DNA of 64,000 nt from Cololabis saira (Eukaryota; Chordata; Actinopteri; Beloniformes; Belonidae). The stretch is from NCBI RefSeq assembly GCF_033807715.1, contig NC_084590.1, positions 8,322,327 through 8,386,326 of the forward strand. Direction: 5' to 3'. The position numbers and the translations under genes are program-made. The notes below the pieces were generated by a model. That model ran no database searches. It worked only from the letters and a program-made list of their open reading frames with translations, and was not told the DNA's origin. Within the stretch, counting starts at the first letter, position 1. The number at the start of each line of letters is the position of its first letter. This document shows positions 1 to 22,771 of this stretch, in pieces.

Positions 1-177
1 AACCATCAGCCAAAACAGGCAAACAAAAATTCCCATTCCACTAGATCCATCGAGAGGAGTGTCTCTTACATCAGTTACCCCTCCTCCTTGCTGGTCACCG
101 GGTCTCCCAGACTCCTGCTGGTCACCAGGTCTCTTGACCCCCGGTCGAGCCGACCCCACACGAGTGAACGTATAACA
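1..177. other. no feature recognised at left edge
   Basis: Low-complexity-free sequence with no splice-like exon, repeat or element end that I can recognise. Confidence 0.4.
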
Positions 178-433
178 TATTACCATCAAAACAACAGTGT
201 AACATTTTACCATCAAAACAAACGTGTAACATTTTACCATCAAAACAACAGTGTAACATTTTACCATCAAACAACAGCAAACAAAATTTTACCATCAAAA
301 CAACAGCAAACAAAATTTTACCATCAAAACAACAGCAAACAAAATTTTACCATCAAAACAACAGCAAACAAAATTTTACCATCAAAACAACAGCAAACAA
401 AATTTTACCATCAAAACAACAGCAAACAAAATT
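178..433. repeat. 29-bp A-rich minisatellite
   Basis: About nine tandem copies of a 29-bp unit built around ACCATCAAAACAACAG. The first copies carry a GTGTAACA variant and the last six a GCAAACAAAATT variant. The period is not a multiple of three, and the open frames across it are a by-product of the repeat. Confidence 0.9.
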
Positions 434-2425
434 GACTGTTAGGATGGACTGGAATGCCGAGCAAAAAATAAATAAAACTAAAACGTTCTACCGGAACCTG
501 ACAGAAAATAGTGTGTGAATTCAGGTCGAATCCATTTCACTTCTAGTCCATTTACATCACCTCATCTTATTTGTACCTCATTTTTAATTAACCGGGAATG
601 AGGCGCACCAGTCTGGCATGTGATGCAAGAGTTTTCCTGCTGCAGAATAAACAAAAAGTCCCCTGCAACAATGTTCTAACAGCCGAAAGTATTATAATGA
701 AGCCTTTAACTCACTAACAGTTCGGCATGAGTAAAATTACCGATACTTATTTAATTTTACAATTGTTTTCACGTAACTTGAAGTTCTTCATTCATTAATA
801 ACCACGTCTGAGAAGATACTAATCACGGGCAAGCAGCTACAACAGCATTGGGGTGTGTACCCACACGTCATGAATAACCTCTCCTGACACAATACTCAAT
901 TCCAACGTCTATTAATAAATTACGTTATAATCTTAAATCATAACCTAATCTTAAACAGACAAGTGCTGATTTCCCTTCCCTTCGGACATTAAACATAAAA
1001 TCCAGACCTATTAAATGAAAAACAAGGTTCTTGTTTGTATGTGTATTTAGTATTCAGGTGCTCACGTGTTCTGCAGACTTCACAGTCGCCTCCGCGTGTC
1101 CACCGGACACCTCACCGGCTCTCCTCGCCACCCCTAGACAGTCCGGCCCCCCTTTTCGCGCGGGCCCGCACTGTGTTCTGCCCCCCCGTTGCCTCTTTCA
1201 GCCTTTTGCAGCAATAGTCTCACAATTTTCCTGGCGAAACGCAGGCTTTCTGCCAGTCAAAAATGTCCTTGAGACAGCCAGTCTTCCCAGCACTTTTCCT
1301 CATCTCTCCGATGGGTGAAACGGGTGAAGATGGGGGAGGGGTGCTCCCACGGGTGGGGTTGGGGGCAGTGGGGGGCAAACGGACGCAGCTGGTTGAAGTC
1401 CAGGCACTGGTGAGCTCTGCCTGAGGTCCCGGCGCTAGTTGGGGGGGCGGGTGGGGCGGGGGGCGCAGAGTCCAGACCGGGTCCAGCTTCACACACTGGG
1501 GCACAGTCTGTTTGGGTGTCTGCCTCACTCAGCCACATTCCAATCTATCTAAATTTGTTTTTCATTTTTCTTTTTAGCGAGTGATAACTGGTCTAACCTG
1601 CAAAGCCTCCAGCTGTTTAACGCTCAGGCTTCCTGTTTCTTGTGTTTTCTTTATTTTGGGAATTTAAGTTGTCTGACCCACAGTTCCGACAAAGGTTGTG
1701 GGTTCTATTCTTTTCCATAATTAACTATCATATATCTCACATTTAGTGCTGAAAAATCTGGTCCTTCGGAAAAATTACTCCCAGAAGGCTTGTTGAAAAA
1801 CTGGCCTCCACAACTGATTATTTGATCCTCTCAGACGTGTTGCGAGTCTAAATTTTCAGAAGGAGAGAAAAAAAAAAAACACAAAAAAAACAACACCATG
1901 GCTAACCAAGGTCTTCTGCTTATCAGGGTTTGTGACGTCACAACAGCCGGAAACACTTGCGCAGCTCTTTCACAGAGAAAGTTGGATTAAAAATATATTA
2001 GAAAAAGTCACGGTTCAGATTTGACTGGAGTCCTGCATCTTTTAAATCCTACCAGGTATACTTCGGATTACCCACTTAACTCAAACCAGATTCTAGACGC
2101 AGAAGCCCACGACATAATCAACAGGAAAACATTCCAACTCCAATTATTTCTCAAAATTATTTGTTATCCTCCAGACAGTCAAGATTGTTAGCCAGACATT
2201 AACAGACAGCTCAGAGCACAAACACAAATCCTCCGACTCCTCCCAGGATTGGATGAGGCATCCCAGGCCGCCCCCAGACCCCGTCTGGCACACTCGGATT
2301 CCCCGAATCCAGAGCCCTCAAGTTCCCGACTTGAAGTAGTCTTCCACTCTCAAACCACGGCTACAGAAGCACTCGTGATCCGTCACGTCTGGCGACCTAC
2401 AGCTGATGTCGCACCGAAGAGCGGG
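434..2425. other. no gene recognised; AT-rich DNA with one GC-rich block
   Basis: 434-1,030 is AT-rich and featureless. 1,070-1,530 is a GC-rich block with short open frames on both strands but no recognisable domain or convincing splice sites. 1,870-1,895 is an A-rich run after a purine stretch. 1,900-2,425 is unremarkable. If the possible primer-binding site at 3,028 is real, part of this stretch could be the interior of a minus-strand LTR element, but no gag or pol coding is visible. Confidence 0.4.
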
Positions 2426-2745
2426 TCTTTTCCTCTCGCAAACTAAATGGGGTCCCAGTAACAAACAGCCCAGGTACTCAGACCCTGGCTTAAACAGCCC
2501 AGGGGCTTTTCCTCTCGCAAACTGAATAGGGTCCCAATAACAAACAGCCCAGGTACTCAGACCCCAGCTGGACCAGCACAGGGGCCTTCCTCTCGCAAAC
2601 TGAACGGGGTCCCAGTAATAAACAGCCCAGGTACTCAGACCCTGGCTTAAACAGCCCAGGGGCTTTTCCTCTCGCAAACTGAACGGGGTCCCGCTACAGC
2701 CCAGGTACTCAGACCCTGGCTGGACCAGCCCTCCCCGGTACCAAA
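2426..2745. repeat. ~78-bp minisatellite, four copies
   Basis: Four diverged tandem units, each containing CCTCTCGCAAACTGAA, then GGGGTCCCAGTAA and CAGCCCAGGTACTCAGACCC. The fourth unit has an internal deletion of about 12 bp. Confidence 0.85.
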
Positions 2746-3027
2746 TACTTGGACTACTGGCAACACCAGCTGAATAGGCAGAGAGGAGACGTTAGCGCGC
2801 ACCTTATTTCGGCCGTTTTCTTTCCAAAACTCACCCAAAAGAACAGCGAGGCGTTTCTGAAGCCACCGGGTTCGTTCGACCCCAGTCGGTGCGGGGACCT
2901 TCCCAACCCCCCTCCGGACGAGAGGCCCTCACTCGACCTTCACTTGATGGGGGAGTACGAGGTTGTTGCATGCTTAAAACACCTTCGATTCCGGAGGAGA
3001 GAAGGAAAAAATCCGGCACAGATGAGG

Positions 3028-3349
3028 TCCCTTCGTGGTCGCCAAATTGTGGTGGCAAAAATTGTTGTTCAAAAAGAATGTCAGGACACCTCAGCTGTCT
3101 TTCGAAGATTTAATGAAAAGAGGACAAACATTCAATTGAACGGAGCCACACAGTCCAACCGGTCACACAAACCGTCAGTCCTGAGTGAGCTGAAGAAGAT
3201 TAGGGACAGGTTATTTTATACTTTGGGAGCTGGAAAAGACAAAACATCACCCATCACCCTGGCAACCGTGCCATGCTCTGTGTCAAAGGAACATGACCTT
3301 GGCATAGGAATGAAAACAGGCAACAGACAGTGTTATACCAAAATTTTCC

Positions 3350-3353
<4 letters not shown>
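3028..3353 (-). mobile_element. possible LTR-retroelement remnant with tRNA-Arg-type primer-binding site
   Basis: Read on the minus strand, 3,044-3,028 is complementary over 17 bases to the 3' end of vertebrate tRNA-Arg(UCG) including CCA, as I recall that tRNA. Three bases (ATT) separate it from sequence at 3,048 that ends in CCACA on that strand, as a 5' LTR would. The ERV at 18,961-18,983 uses the same ATT spacer. The outer LTR limit, partner LTR and coding region are not identified, so this rests on the primer-binding site alone. Confidence 0.4.

Positions 3354-3419
<66 letters not shown>
3353..3419. repeat. (AC)n microsatellite
   Basis: Pure dinucleotide tract of about 67 bp. Confidence 0.98.
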
Positions 3420-3422
<3 letters not shown>

Positions 3423-3935
3423 CTGGTGTGTGAGGGAGAACCTGAGGGGTCAGGTGGTCCAAACTCATCCCAGCAGCAGACCCCAGGGTCCAGGATGGGG
3501 ATCAGGTCCAGCAGTCGGCTGGTCCCCAGAACCTTCTAGACAAGAAGTGGATCTGCTCTGACGGGTGTTCAGCATCGTTACGCTGCTAGTCATCTGATGA
3601 CACATTAATATTCACCTACAATATTAATGTAAACATGCACACTAAAGCAGCCCAACAATGAGGTGGTTACTCTACGTGTTGGTGGGACCAAACATTTATT
3701 CAGACTTTGCTCTGCTGATAAAGTTGGTGATTCACAGTAACATTAGAATTGGGACCATCAGTGAAATGTTATTTGGAGGCTCGTCTGAAATCAGAACTAA
3801 ACATGTACGTTCAATTTTATTTATAGAGCGTCTATTCCAACAGAAGTCTCTAGGATCTTTCCAGAGACCAGAACATGAACCCCCGAGCAATTATTACATA
3901 AACATAAACCCTTTAAGCACTTTTCCAACCAAAGA
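3420..3935. other. non-coding; teleost interspersed-repeat fragment
   Basis: 3,812-3,900 contains a TTTTATTTATAGAGCG...CAGAGACCAGAACATGAACCC segment that I associate with dispersed fish repeats. The rest shows no element end or exon. Confidence 0.4.
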
Positions 3936-5190
3936 ATGTCGAGGGATGAATGTATTTTAAAAATCTGTAACTGGAATGTGAGAGAGACACACAATCCCAT
4001 TAAGAGGAAAAACATTTTGAGCCTTTTAAAAAAGGAACATATCCATAAAGCCCTACTCCCAGAAACCCACCTGTCTGCTGCCGAACATGCAAAGTTAAAG
4101 TACGACTGGATTGGACGAGTGTTCAGTTCATCCTTCACCAGCAGGAGTAGAGGGAGAGCTATCTTAACTAATAAACACCTGTAGTGAATGTTACAGACAT
4201 AATTCACCTTGTTTATTAAGTGTGGTTCTTGACACCGTTCATTATTAAATGCAGCATGTTGTCCTTCATCAACTATGACTGTTCAGGGTCAGGGTTACTT
4301 TAAATGTGGTCATGACGTTGAGCTCCATGCCGGTTGGGTTGCTGGACAGCTCCATTTTTTTGATTCAGTGTTCTGAAGTTTTTCAATAAACGACACACGA
4401 TTCCGTATGGGAAATTGTCTCCTCGATTTTCTGCAATTCCCACTCACCTGCCTTTGTCTGATGTCAGAACCATCTCTGATAAACATGGTAGAAATGTCAT
4501 GCTGAAAGGCTCTCCAGGGCCACACGGTGTCATCCATGAATATTTACTTTCCACCTGTCCAGTCAATTGATTTAGTCTCTCATGCATTTTCTAAATGATC
4601 TGATTGGCTCTGTGATAACACCGTGGTAGCAGGAGACTTGAACTGCTACTTCTCATCAACCATGGATAGGTCCCCACAGACAAACAGCTTAATGTCTAAA
4701 AGGGCCAGAGCTGTTTTAGACTCCTGCTCTGAGCTTCACCTAATTGAAGTCTGGCGGGGGTTACACCCTAATGATAAAACATTTACATATTACTCAACTG
4801 TGCATAAAACCAGCAGAAGGCTTGACTTTTTTTTAACCCCTAAAAATTCTCTGAGCAATATAGAAAGTTGTAACATTGGGGACATTATCATTTCTGATCA
4901 CGCTCCAATGTCTATGGGTTTAAGGTATCTAGGGCTTGATCACCCGACCAGAAGATATAGTTAAATATAGCTAAATCATGATCCTAACTTTGAAAAGTTC
5001 ATGAGGGAACAGCTGGCCCTCTTTCTGCAGGAAAATAAAACACCAGGCGTATCTCCGGGCCTGCTGTGGGAAACTGCAAAGACTTACATTCAGGGCCTGA
5101 TAATATCATATACAGCTGGGATTAAAAAGAACTAAATGAAGGAGCAAAGGAGCTAGAGACAGATCTCCATGATCTTCAAATTAAGTAAAA
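3936..5190 (+). mobile_element. L1/Tx1-type LINE fragment, ORF2 endonuclease region (degenerate)
   Basis: Frame 3,936-4,184 reads like the start of the apurinic/apyrimidinic endonuclease of L1-type ORF2: NWNVRE near the start, then LLPETHLS, then SRGRAILTNK. Frame 4,623-4,964 continues with VAGDLNCY, RLDFFL and ISDHAPM, which are the GDxN and SDH-type motifs of the same domain. About 440 bp of non-homologous or scrambled sequence separates the two pieces. No reverse transcriptase follows, and the copy stops near 5,190. It is a dead, internally rearranged insert whose later part is duplicated at 21,084. Confidence 0.8.
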
Positions 5191-5750
5191 CTCCTATTGC
5201 AGTTTCACTTGTTTATTCAGAACGGTAGTGTCAGTTACAAAAGCAGCCACTAGAGGGCAGTATAACATCCTCAATACTGTGTCAAATTACTGTTTTACAA
5301 AACTCCCACTTACTTTTACACTGACATTTGAGCACTTCATTTCATATAACCAACATTAGTATTCTATCTCACAAATAATAATAAATCCTTTCAACTCCAA
5401 ACCTTGTAAGAGTCTTTCATACTCTTTTCACCTTGCTTACAGTTTTAATAACATATTGAACAGTAAACAGACAGTAAGCATATCAAACAGACTTAAACAG
5501 GACAAAGCCCAATCTCTCTCCTACGCAGGGACGTGCAGAGACCTTATGAGGGCAGGTGGTAAAATGTAAAAAAGGGACACATGGAACACGACTTTAACAC
5601 TTTCTGACAATAACTTTGTTACATTTGTTACTTTGTTACCTGCTCTGAACTTCTTAAACCTTACCCACGACAAATACCCCCTATTATAATAACAAACTCA
5701 AACTAATACTGAAACTAATGGAAAAATATAAAACTATAATAACTCTGGAT
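4071..5750 (+). repeat. duplicated block, copy 1 (partner 21,084-22,771)
   Basis: About 1.68 kb that aligns almost base for base with 21,084-22,771, with only scattered substitutions and a few small indels. The shared part includes the L1 endonuclease remnant and the unrelated DNA after its breakpoint (5,190-5,750), so the two copies descend from one already-rearranged source. 5,190-5,750 itself has no coding or recognised element. Confidence 0.9.
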
Positions 5751-5865
5751 ACCCACCAATCAAAACTAAAGTAATGACAGAAAAACATTACAGATCTGAA
5801 TATATATATATATTTATTTATTTATTATGTATTTATAGACCCCAACCCTCTGTACAGAGATAGTA

Positions 5866-6510
5866 GACTTACAGAGAGAGCGTCTGTTAAAACCATCAGG
5901 AGCATTTACATACTTGAATACTACACACACATTGATACACTGTGTGCACATGCGTGTGTGATAAGAATACTTTCTCTGTTTAAAACATTTGCATCCTCTG
6001 AGCGGTACAGAAATCCTCTCATTGATCGTATTTAAACTGCTGATCAGGTAAATCCTCCTGATAACAAGTTGACCAGCTGCTGATTAATACGACATATTGG
6101 TCTGTATCTGTTAATGATTAGAGAACATTTTAGGAACATATTTGTTAGTGGAAACATGAACATTTGGAAACAAAGATGAAATCTCCAGAGATCTACAAAG
6201 ACTCCAGTTTGTTAGAGTTCTCTGTTCTAGCAGCTCGTACTGACATGTCCTTCTCTGACTGGACACTAAACCTCCTCTAGATCAGTGATTAATCAACCCC
6301 TAGTTGTCCGTGGTGTAATTGATGGGGGTCCGTGATAATAAAATATAGATATATATTTTTAAAAAGATGCTCTGACATTTATAAAAATAGATTAATATTT
6401 TACACAAATGTGACCAAACCTTTATCCCCCTAAACTACAGAGGGTAACGTGACCTCCTTTTACTCTTTACAAGTGTAATTGGTTGTATTTTAATCAGAAA
6501 TCTTGGACCC
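5866..6510. repeat. dispersed repeat block R1, copy 1 (empty site of the solo LTR)
   Basis: A block beginning GACTTACAGAGAGAGCG that recurs at 9,041-9,495 plus 10,111-10,306 and, in part, at 7,915-8,100. This copy reads continuously through GTGGTGTAATTGATGGGG at about 6,310, where the later copy carries a 615-bp insertion. Confidence 0.85.
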
Positions 6511-6885
6511 GGGCAGCACGGTGGCTTAGTGGTTAGCACTGTTTCCTCACAGCAAGAAGGTCCCGGTTCGACTCCCAGGCCCAGCGGGGTCTTTCTGTGT
6601 GGAGTTTGCATGTTCTCCCCGTGCTTGCGTGGGTTTCCTCCGGTTACTCCGGCTTCCTCCCACAGTCCAAAAACATGCATATTAGGTTAATTGGTGATTC
6701 TAAATTGTCCGTAGGTGTGAGCGTGAGTGTGCATGGTTTGTGTGTTTATATGTGTCCCTGTGATGGACTGGTGACCTGTCCAGGGTAACCCCGGCCTCTC
6801 ACCTGAAAATAGCTGGGATAAACTCCAGCAGACCCCCGTGACCCTGAAAAGGATAAAGCGGGTATAGATAATGGATGGATGGATG
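6511..6885 (+). mobile_element. tRNA-derived SINE with (GGAT)n tail
   Basis: The 5' part has pol III promoter boxes: an A box TGGCTTAGTGGTTAG and a B box GGTTCGACTCC about 35 bp downstream. The body contains GTTTGCATGTTCTCCCC, CAAAAACATGCATATTAGG and AGCTGGGATAAACTCCAGC. It ends in a GGATGGATGGATG tail. A near-full-length non-coding copy; relatives lie at 10,307, 20,231 and 31,680. Confidence 0.85.
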
Positions 6886-7914
6886 TTTTACAATGGGGGG
6901 TGAGGTCAGACGGGGCGTCAGGGATGCGAGCAGGAGGCCCCACCAGACTCCAGTTGCCCGACCAGGAGCCCCAGCAAGAGGCAGGTAGGACAGCAGTGAA
7001 AGGAAACCCTCCCTTTTTGATTTTAAGTATATATATATATATTTTTTTTCTTTTTCCCTATTCCCCTTCCCCCGCCTCCCCTCCTGATTAGTTTTGTTTA
7101 ATTCTGTCAGATGTCATTTAGAGTCAGGAGGGATCACATCTTGGACCAACCCGACCCAGAGGAGGCTGCCGGCCCGTTGTGGATCCACCTCCTGTGCTTC
7201 TCCTACTCTGGGAAACTCCCAGACCCTGAGGGGGGGTCTGCCCGCTGAGGAGAAGCTTTCCAATTTTTCATTATTCATTTATTTTATTTTATTATTTATT
7301 TATTTGTTTGTTTACCCCCCCCCCAAAAAAATAATAATAATAATAATGATAATAATATACAAAAAATAGAAACTTTGGTTGTGATGTTGGTTTGATAATA
7401 ATAGCAATGAGAACAACAACAGTAGTAATAATAATTACAGTCATTATCTTAATCATAACCAATATGTATATACTAATAATTTTACTCTTCAAAAGTGACA
7501 GCAACAGTTACTGTTATCATCACATTCATAATCATGGTTGTAATAATGACAATTATGTAATAATCATAACAATATGATAATGTAGTAATAATAATAATAT
7601 ATAATAGCTATAACAATATATTTAATATATGGTGATATAAAAATGTAACAATAGTAATATATGACAGGTATAATATGTAATAATACTATATATAATATAT
7701 GATCTTATAGTAATATGATCATAATTGATAAAATTAACAATAAAGTAAGAGTTGTAAGTGACAACAAATGAACAGAAAAGAGAGGTATTTGTGAGAGGAA
7801 TCAGCTCTGGATGTATTGTAGGAAGGGGGACCAAGTGTTTTCATAGGATGAGATGATATTTTTCAAAATTGCAGTGAGTTTTTCTAGGTTTGATCTGTTA
7901 GAAGATTAAGCCAG
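6886..7914. repeat. no gene; poly-pyrimidine and (TAA)n-rich low-complexity DNA
   Basis: 7,040-7,320 has T-rich tracts and a C9 run. 7,330-7,750 is dominated by interrupted (TAA/ATA)n arrays. Open frames here are low-complexity artefacts. Confidence 0.7.
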
Positions 7915-8100
7915 TGAGAGTCTGTTAAAACCATCAGGAGCATTTGCATACTTGAATACTACACACACATTGATACACTGTGTGCACATGTGTGTGTGGT
8001 AAAAGTACTGTCTGTTAAAACATTTGCATCCTCTGAGCGGTACAGAAATCTTCTCTCTGATCATATTCAACCTGCTGATCAGGTAAATCCTCCTGACGTC
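7915..8100. repeat. dispersed repeat block R1, partial copy 2
   Basis: Matches 5,880-6,060 and 9,055-9,235 (GTCTGTTAAAACCATCAGGAG and CATTTGCATCCTCTGAGCGG), then diverges. Confidence 0.8.
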
Positions 8101-8260
8101 CGACCAGAGAAGCCCCACCCTAGTCGATCACAAATATGCAGGGGGTTCAGAACCCCAAAAAGGTTGAGAACCACTGATCTACAGCCAAGAAGATCTTTAG
8201 GTTGGAGCTACTTTAGTCTGGTTCTCTCAGTCCAGGACGTCTCCAGGAGTCTCTTCTGTC

Positions 8261-8415
8261 TGTTAGCATGCACATGCAGAGGGGTCCAAAGTGTTAGCAT
8301 GCACATGCAGAGGGGTCCAGAGTGTTAGCATGCACATGCAGAGGGGTCCAGAGTGTTAGCATGCACATGCAGAGGGGTCCAGAGTGTTAGCATGCACATG
8401 CAGAGGGGTCCAGAG
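8261..8415. repeat. 31-bp tandem repeat, five copies
   Basis: Five contiguous units starting TGTTAGCATGCACATGCAG at 8,261, 8,292, 8,323, 8,354 and 8,385. Each unit contains the near-palindrome GCATGCACATGC. There are no spacers, so it is a minisatellite and not a CRISPR array. Confidence 0.95.
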
Positions 8416-8586
8416 TGCCCTTCTGTCAAAGGCCTTTCTTTTTTTTCCAAAGGCCTTTAAAAAAAAGATTTCCATTTTCAAGTGTGGACCTATGGTGACA
8501 TTCATTCACCAACATCTTCTACCAATTAATAATAATTCAGCTAAATAAAATGATATGATGAACATCCCCCTCCCTGACATTCACCT

Positions 8587-8588
<2 letters not shown>

Positions 8589-8660
<72 letters not shown>
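8589..8660. repeat. (TA)n microsatellite
   Basis: Pure AT dinucleotide tract. The neighbouring 8,661-8,958 has no recognised feature. Confidence 0.97.
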
Positions 8661-8662
<2 letters not shown>

Positions 8663-8955
8663 GAGATATACCTGTGATGAAAATGACAGGACTGTCTAAT
8701 CTTTTTAAGTAGGAGAACTTGCACAACTGGTGTCTGACTAAATACTTTTCAACTTGGAGTGGATACTTCCTGTAAGTAATTAGTTTAATCTAGACATTTG
8801 TTCAGACAGTAAAGATAAACCGGTGGTAGACCTGGTGAGGTCTTTTATAACAGCTGCTGTAAGCAGAGTTTCAGCCTCATCCTCTGTAAAAACATGTTGC
8901 TGTTTTTGTTGATTTGATCACGACTGGTTCAGAAAGACCCCAGATTCTGCAGAGT

Positions 8956-8958
<3 letters not shown>

Positions 8959-9028
<70 letters not shown>
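8959..9028. repeat. (TA)n microsatellite
   Basis: Pure AT dinucleotide tract immediately before R1 copy 3. Confidence 0.97.
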
Positions 9029-9034
<6 letters not shown>

Positions 9035-9040
9035 CATATA

Positions 9041-9798
9041 GACTTACAGAGAGAGCGTCTGTTAAAAACCATCAGGAGCATTTGCATACTTGAATACTAC
9101 ACACACATTGATACACTGTGTGCACATGCGTGTGTGATAAGAATACTTTCTCTAAAACATTTGAATCCTCTGAGCAGTACAGAAATCCTCTCATTGATCG
9201 TATTCAAACTGCTGATCAGGTAAATCCTCCTGATGTTAACAAGTTGACCAGCTGCTGATTAATACGACATATTGATCAGTATCTGTCAGTGATTAGAGAA
9301 CATTTTAGGAACATATTTGTTAGTGGAAACATGAACATTTGGAAACAAAGATGAAATCTCCAGAGATCTACAAAGACTCCAGTTTGTTAGAGCTCTCTGT
9401 TCTAGCAGCTCGTACTGACATGTCCTTCTCTGACTGGACACTAAACGTCCTCTAGATCAGTGATTATTAATCAACCCCTAGTTGTCCGTGGTGTATGTGA
9501 GGGGGTTCTTTCCAGAAAAAAAAAACAACTCTCCAATCAAAAAAAACTGGCAGTCGGTTAATATTAAGTATAATATTATATTTTCTTGTCGCCGGCCTTC
9601 AAGATGCAAAGGTAACAATAACGCAAAAAAAAAATACTGCAGTTGAAAAACAAAATTAATTGAAAATACAAAAAAATAAAAACATTCAAACAGGAAGTTT
9701 TTCAAAAAGTCAAAGTTTCTACTTCTGAGACGCTCCTTCTGTACAGCTGATTTCACTCTCCAAGCCAAAACGGCTTCATACTTGTAGCCCCTCCCACT

Positions 9799-9880
<82 letters not shown>

Positions 9881-10306
9881 AAGTATACATATGAATAAAT
9901 AAACATAGGACAACTAAGTGTGCACCCTCAGTTGCGCTACTAAACTGGGAAAGAAAAAGGATAATGGTGGTCATTAATGGTGCTTAAGACAGAAAGGGAG
10001 CGGAGAGAAAGTACAGCATGTGTGTATGAGTGTAGTTGTTTGAATATATGTTTGTGCGCTGCCTGCAGTCAGGGAAGAACCGCACTCAGTGAGGGAGCCG
10101 CTCCGTCACAGTGTAATTGATGGGGGTCCGTGATAATAAAATATATATATATATTTAAAAAGATGCTCTGACATTCATAAAAATAGATTCATATTTTACA
10201 CAAATGTGACCAAACCTTTATCCCCCTAAACTACAGAGGGTAACGTGACCTCCTTTTACTCTTTACAAGTGTAATTGGTTGTATTTTAATCAGAAATCTT
10301 GGACCC
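9041..10306. repeat. dispersed repeat block R1, copy 3, interrupted by a solo LTR
   Basis: 9,041-9,495 and 10,111-10,306 align continuously with copy 1 (5,866-6,510). The only large difference is the insertion 9,496-10,110. The copy is followed by the same SINE as copy 1, so block and SINE were copied together. Confidence 0.85.
9496..10110. mobile_element. 615-bp solo LTR with 5-bp TSD GTGTA
   Basis: The insertion starts TGTGAGGG and ends CCGTCACA (TG...CA). It is flanked by the direct repeat GTGTA at 9,491-9,495 and 10,111-10,115. The uninterrupted R1 copy at 5,866-6,510 has a single GTGTA at the homologous site, giving a natural empty allele. It contains a (GT)n tract at 9,801-9,879. No internal retroviral coding remains. 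The family (gypsy-like or retroviral) and orientation are undetermined. Confidence 0.8.
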
Positions 10307-10926
10307 GGGCAGCATGGTGGATCACAATGATCACAAATCTAAATAGGTTATTTTTATTTTTATTGTATTTTATTTTTCATTTTTATACAGAACTGTCCCT
10401 TTTCTTTTCTTTTCTTTCTCTACCTCAAACTGCTGCACCTTAAATGTTTATTCTGTTTATTCTGTATCATAGAAATTCCACATTTGTTTTATTGTTTATT
10501 TTACTACCAAAGAGCGAAATTACAGTCAAGTTCCTTGTTGGACAATGTTCGAACCTGGCCAATAAAGTTGATTCTGATTCTGATTTTGATTCTGATGGTG
10601 GCTTAGTGGTTAGCACTGTTGCCTCACAGCAAGAAGGTTCCCGGTTCAACTCCCTGTGTGGAGTTTGCATGTTCTCCCCGTGCTTGCGTGGGTTTCCTCC
10701 GCTTACTCCGGCTTCCTCCCACAGTCCAAAAACATGCGTAGTAGGTTCATTGATGATTTGAAATTGCCCGTGTGAGTGTGAGTATGTCTGGTTGTTTATG
10801 TAAGTGATGGACTGGTGATCTGTCCAGGGTGAACCTGCCTCTCACCTGTGATGAGCTGGGATAAACTCCAGCAGACCCCCGTGACCCTGCAGAGGATAGA
10901 GCTGGTATAGATAATGGATGATTGGA
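10307..10926 (+). mobile_element. tRNA-derived SINE, split by a LINE-tail insertion
   Basis: Same SINE family as 6,511. Its first 14 bases (10,307-10,320) and the remainder (10,595-10,926, with B box GGTTCAACTCC) are separated by 10,321-10,594. The tail is ATGGATGATTGG, a decayed GGAT repeat. Confidence 0.8.
10321..10594 (+). mobile_element. truncated LINE-type 3' end with (GATTCT)n tail
   Basis: The 274-bp insert ends in GGCCAATAAAGTTGATTCTG followed by imperfect TGATTC repeats, the tail form of several fish non-LTR elements. ATGGTGG at 10,314-10,320 and 10,595-10,601 is a 7-bp TSD inside the SINE. A relative lies at about 33,430-33,590. Confidence 0.75.
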
Positions 10927-11405
10927 TCTTGGACCCGTTTACATTGTTGAATTTACTGCATGACACTGTTAATACAAACATAACACGAGGGCACGGTGGC
11001 TTCTAGCTGCCTCATAACCTTGAAAGGTTGGTGAAAGGGCCTTTCTATGTCGGGTAGCTAATGTGAGCTATCCATCCATCCATCGGAACTGCTCACGTTA
11101 CACATTAGTTTTATGCAAACTGGCTGGTGTCAGAAACCGTCTGAGACACAGAATCCTCCTGGCTCCATCGAGATAGAGTCCTTATCAGTGTCTCCATTTG
11201 GTTACTTATTTCAACTCCATCCACCTGTGGAGTCCTGCAGCATCCATGGTGTCGTCAGGGAGGGATGACGAGGCGTCGACCGTATGGACCGTGAGGTGAG
11301 GGTGTCAGCAGATGATTGGACGGTCACAGATAAAGAATGCTTTAAAACGGCCCTCCGTTCTGACCGGAGCATCTTCTTCTGGAGGAAGACCGTCTCAGCA
11401 GCGTG
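10927..11405 (+). promoter_or_regulatory. upstream region of the S1 protease gene
   Basis: 10,985-11,090 contains a decayed SINE fragment ending in CCATCCATCCATC. Of the remaining sequence, CTTTAAAACGG at about 11,340 is the only TATA-like match near the ATG at 11,406. No other promoter element is convincing and the transcription start is not defined. Confidence 0.3.
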
Positions 11406-20876
<9,471 letters not shown>

Positions 20877-20911
20877 GTGTCCCAGCTGTGTGACGTTTGC
20901 CTGTGAGCAAC

Positions 20912-20917
20912 AATAAA
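20912..20917 (+). terminator. polyadenylation signal of the S1 protease
   Basis: AATAAA 36 bp after the stop codon. Confidence 0.75.
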
Positions 20918-20979
20918 GAGACCTCAGGTCTCCTTAAGAGCAGAAACGTGTCTGTGATGTTTGTAACACATGAACTAGT

Positions 20980-22771
<1,792 letters not shown>

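Noticed and set aside
88..435. 115-codon frame over the A-rich minisatellite
   Set aside because: Periodic translation of a 29-bp repeat; no splice context or domain.
6511..6600. Possible tRNA gene (A and B boxes)
   Set aside because: The boxes belong to a SINE head; no cloverleaf or anticodon stem is formed.
8261..8415. Regular 31-bp repeats resembling a CRISPR array
   Set aside because: Units are contiguous without spacers, in a vertebrate genome.
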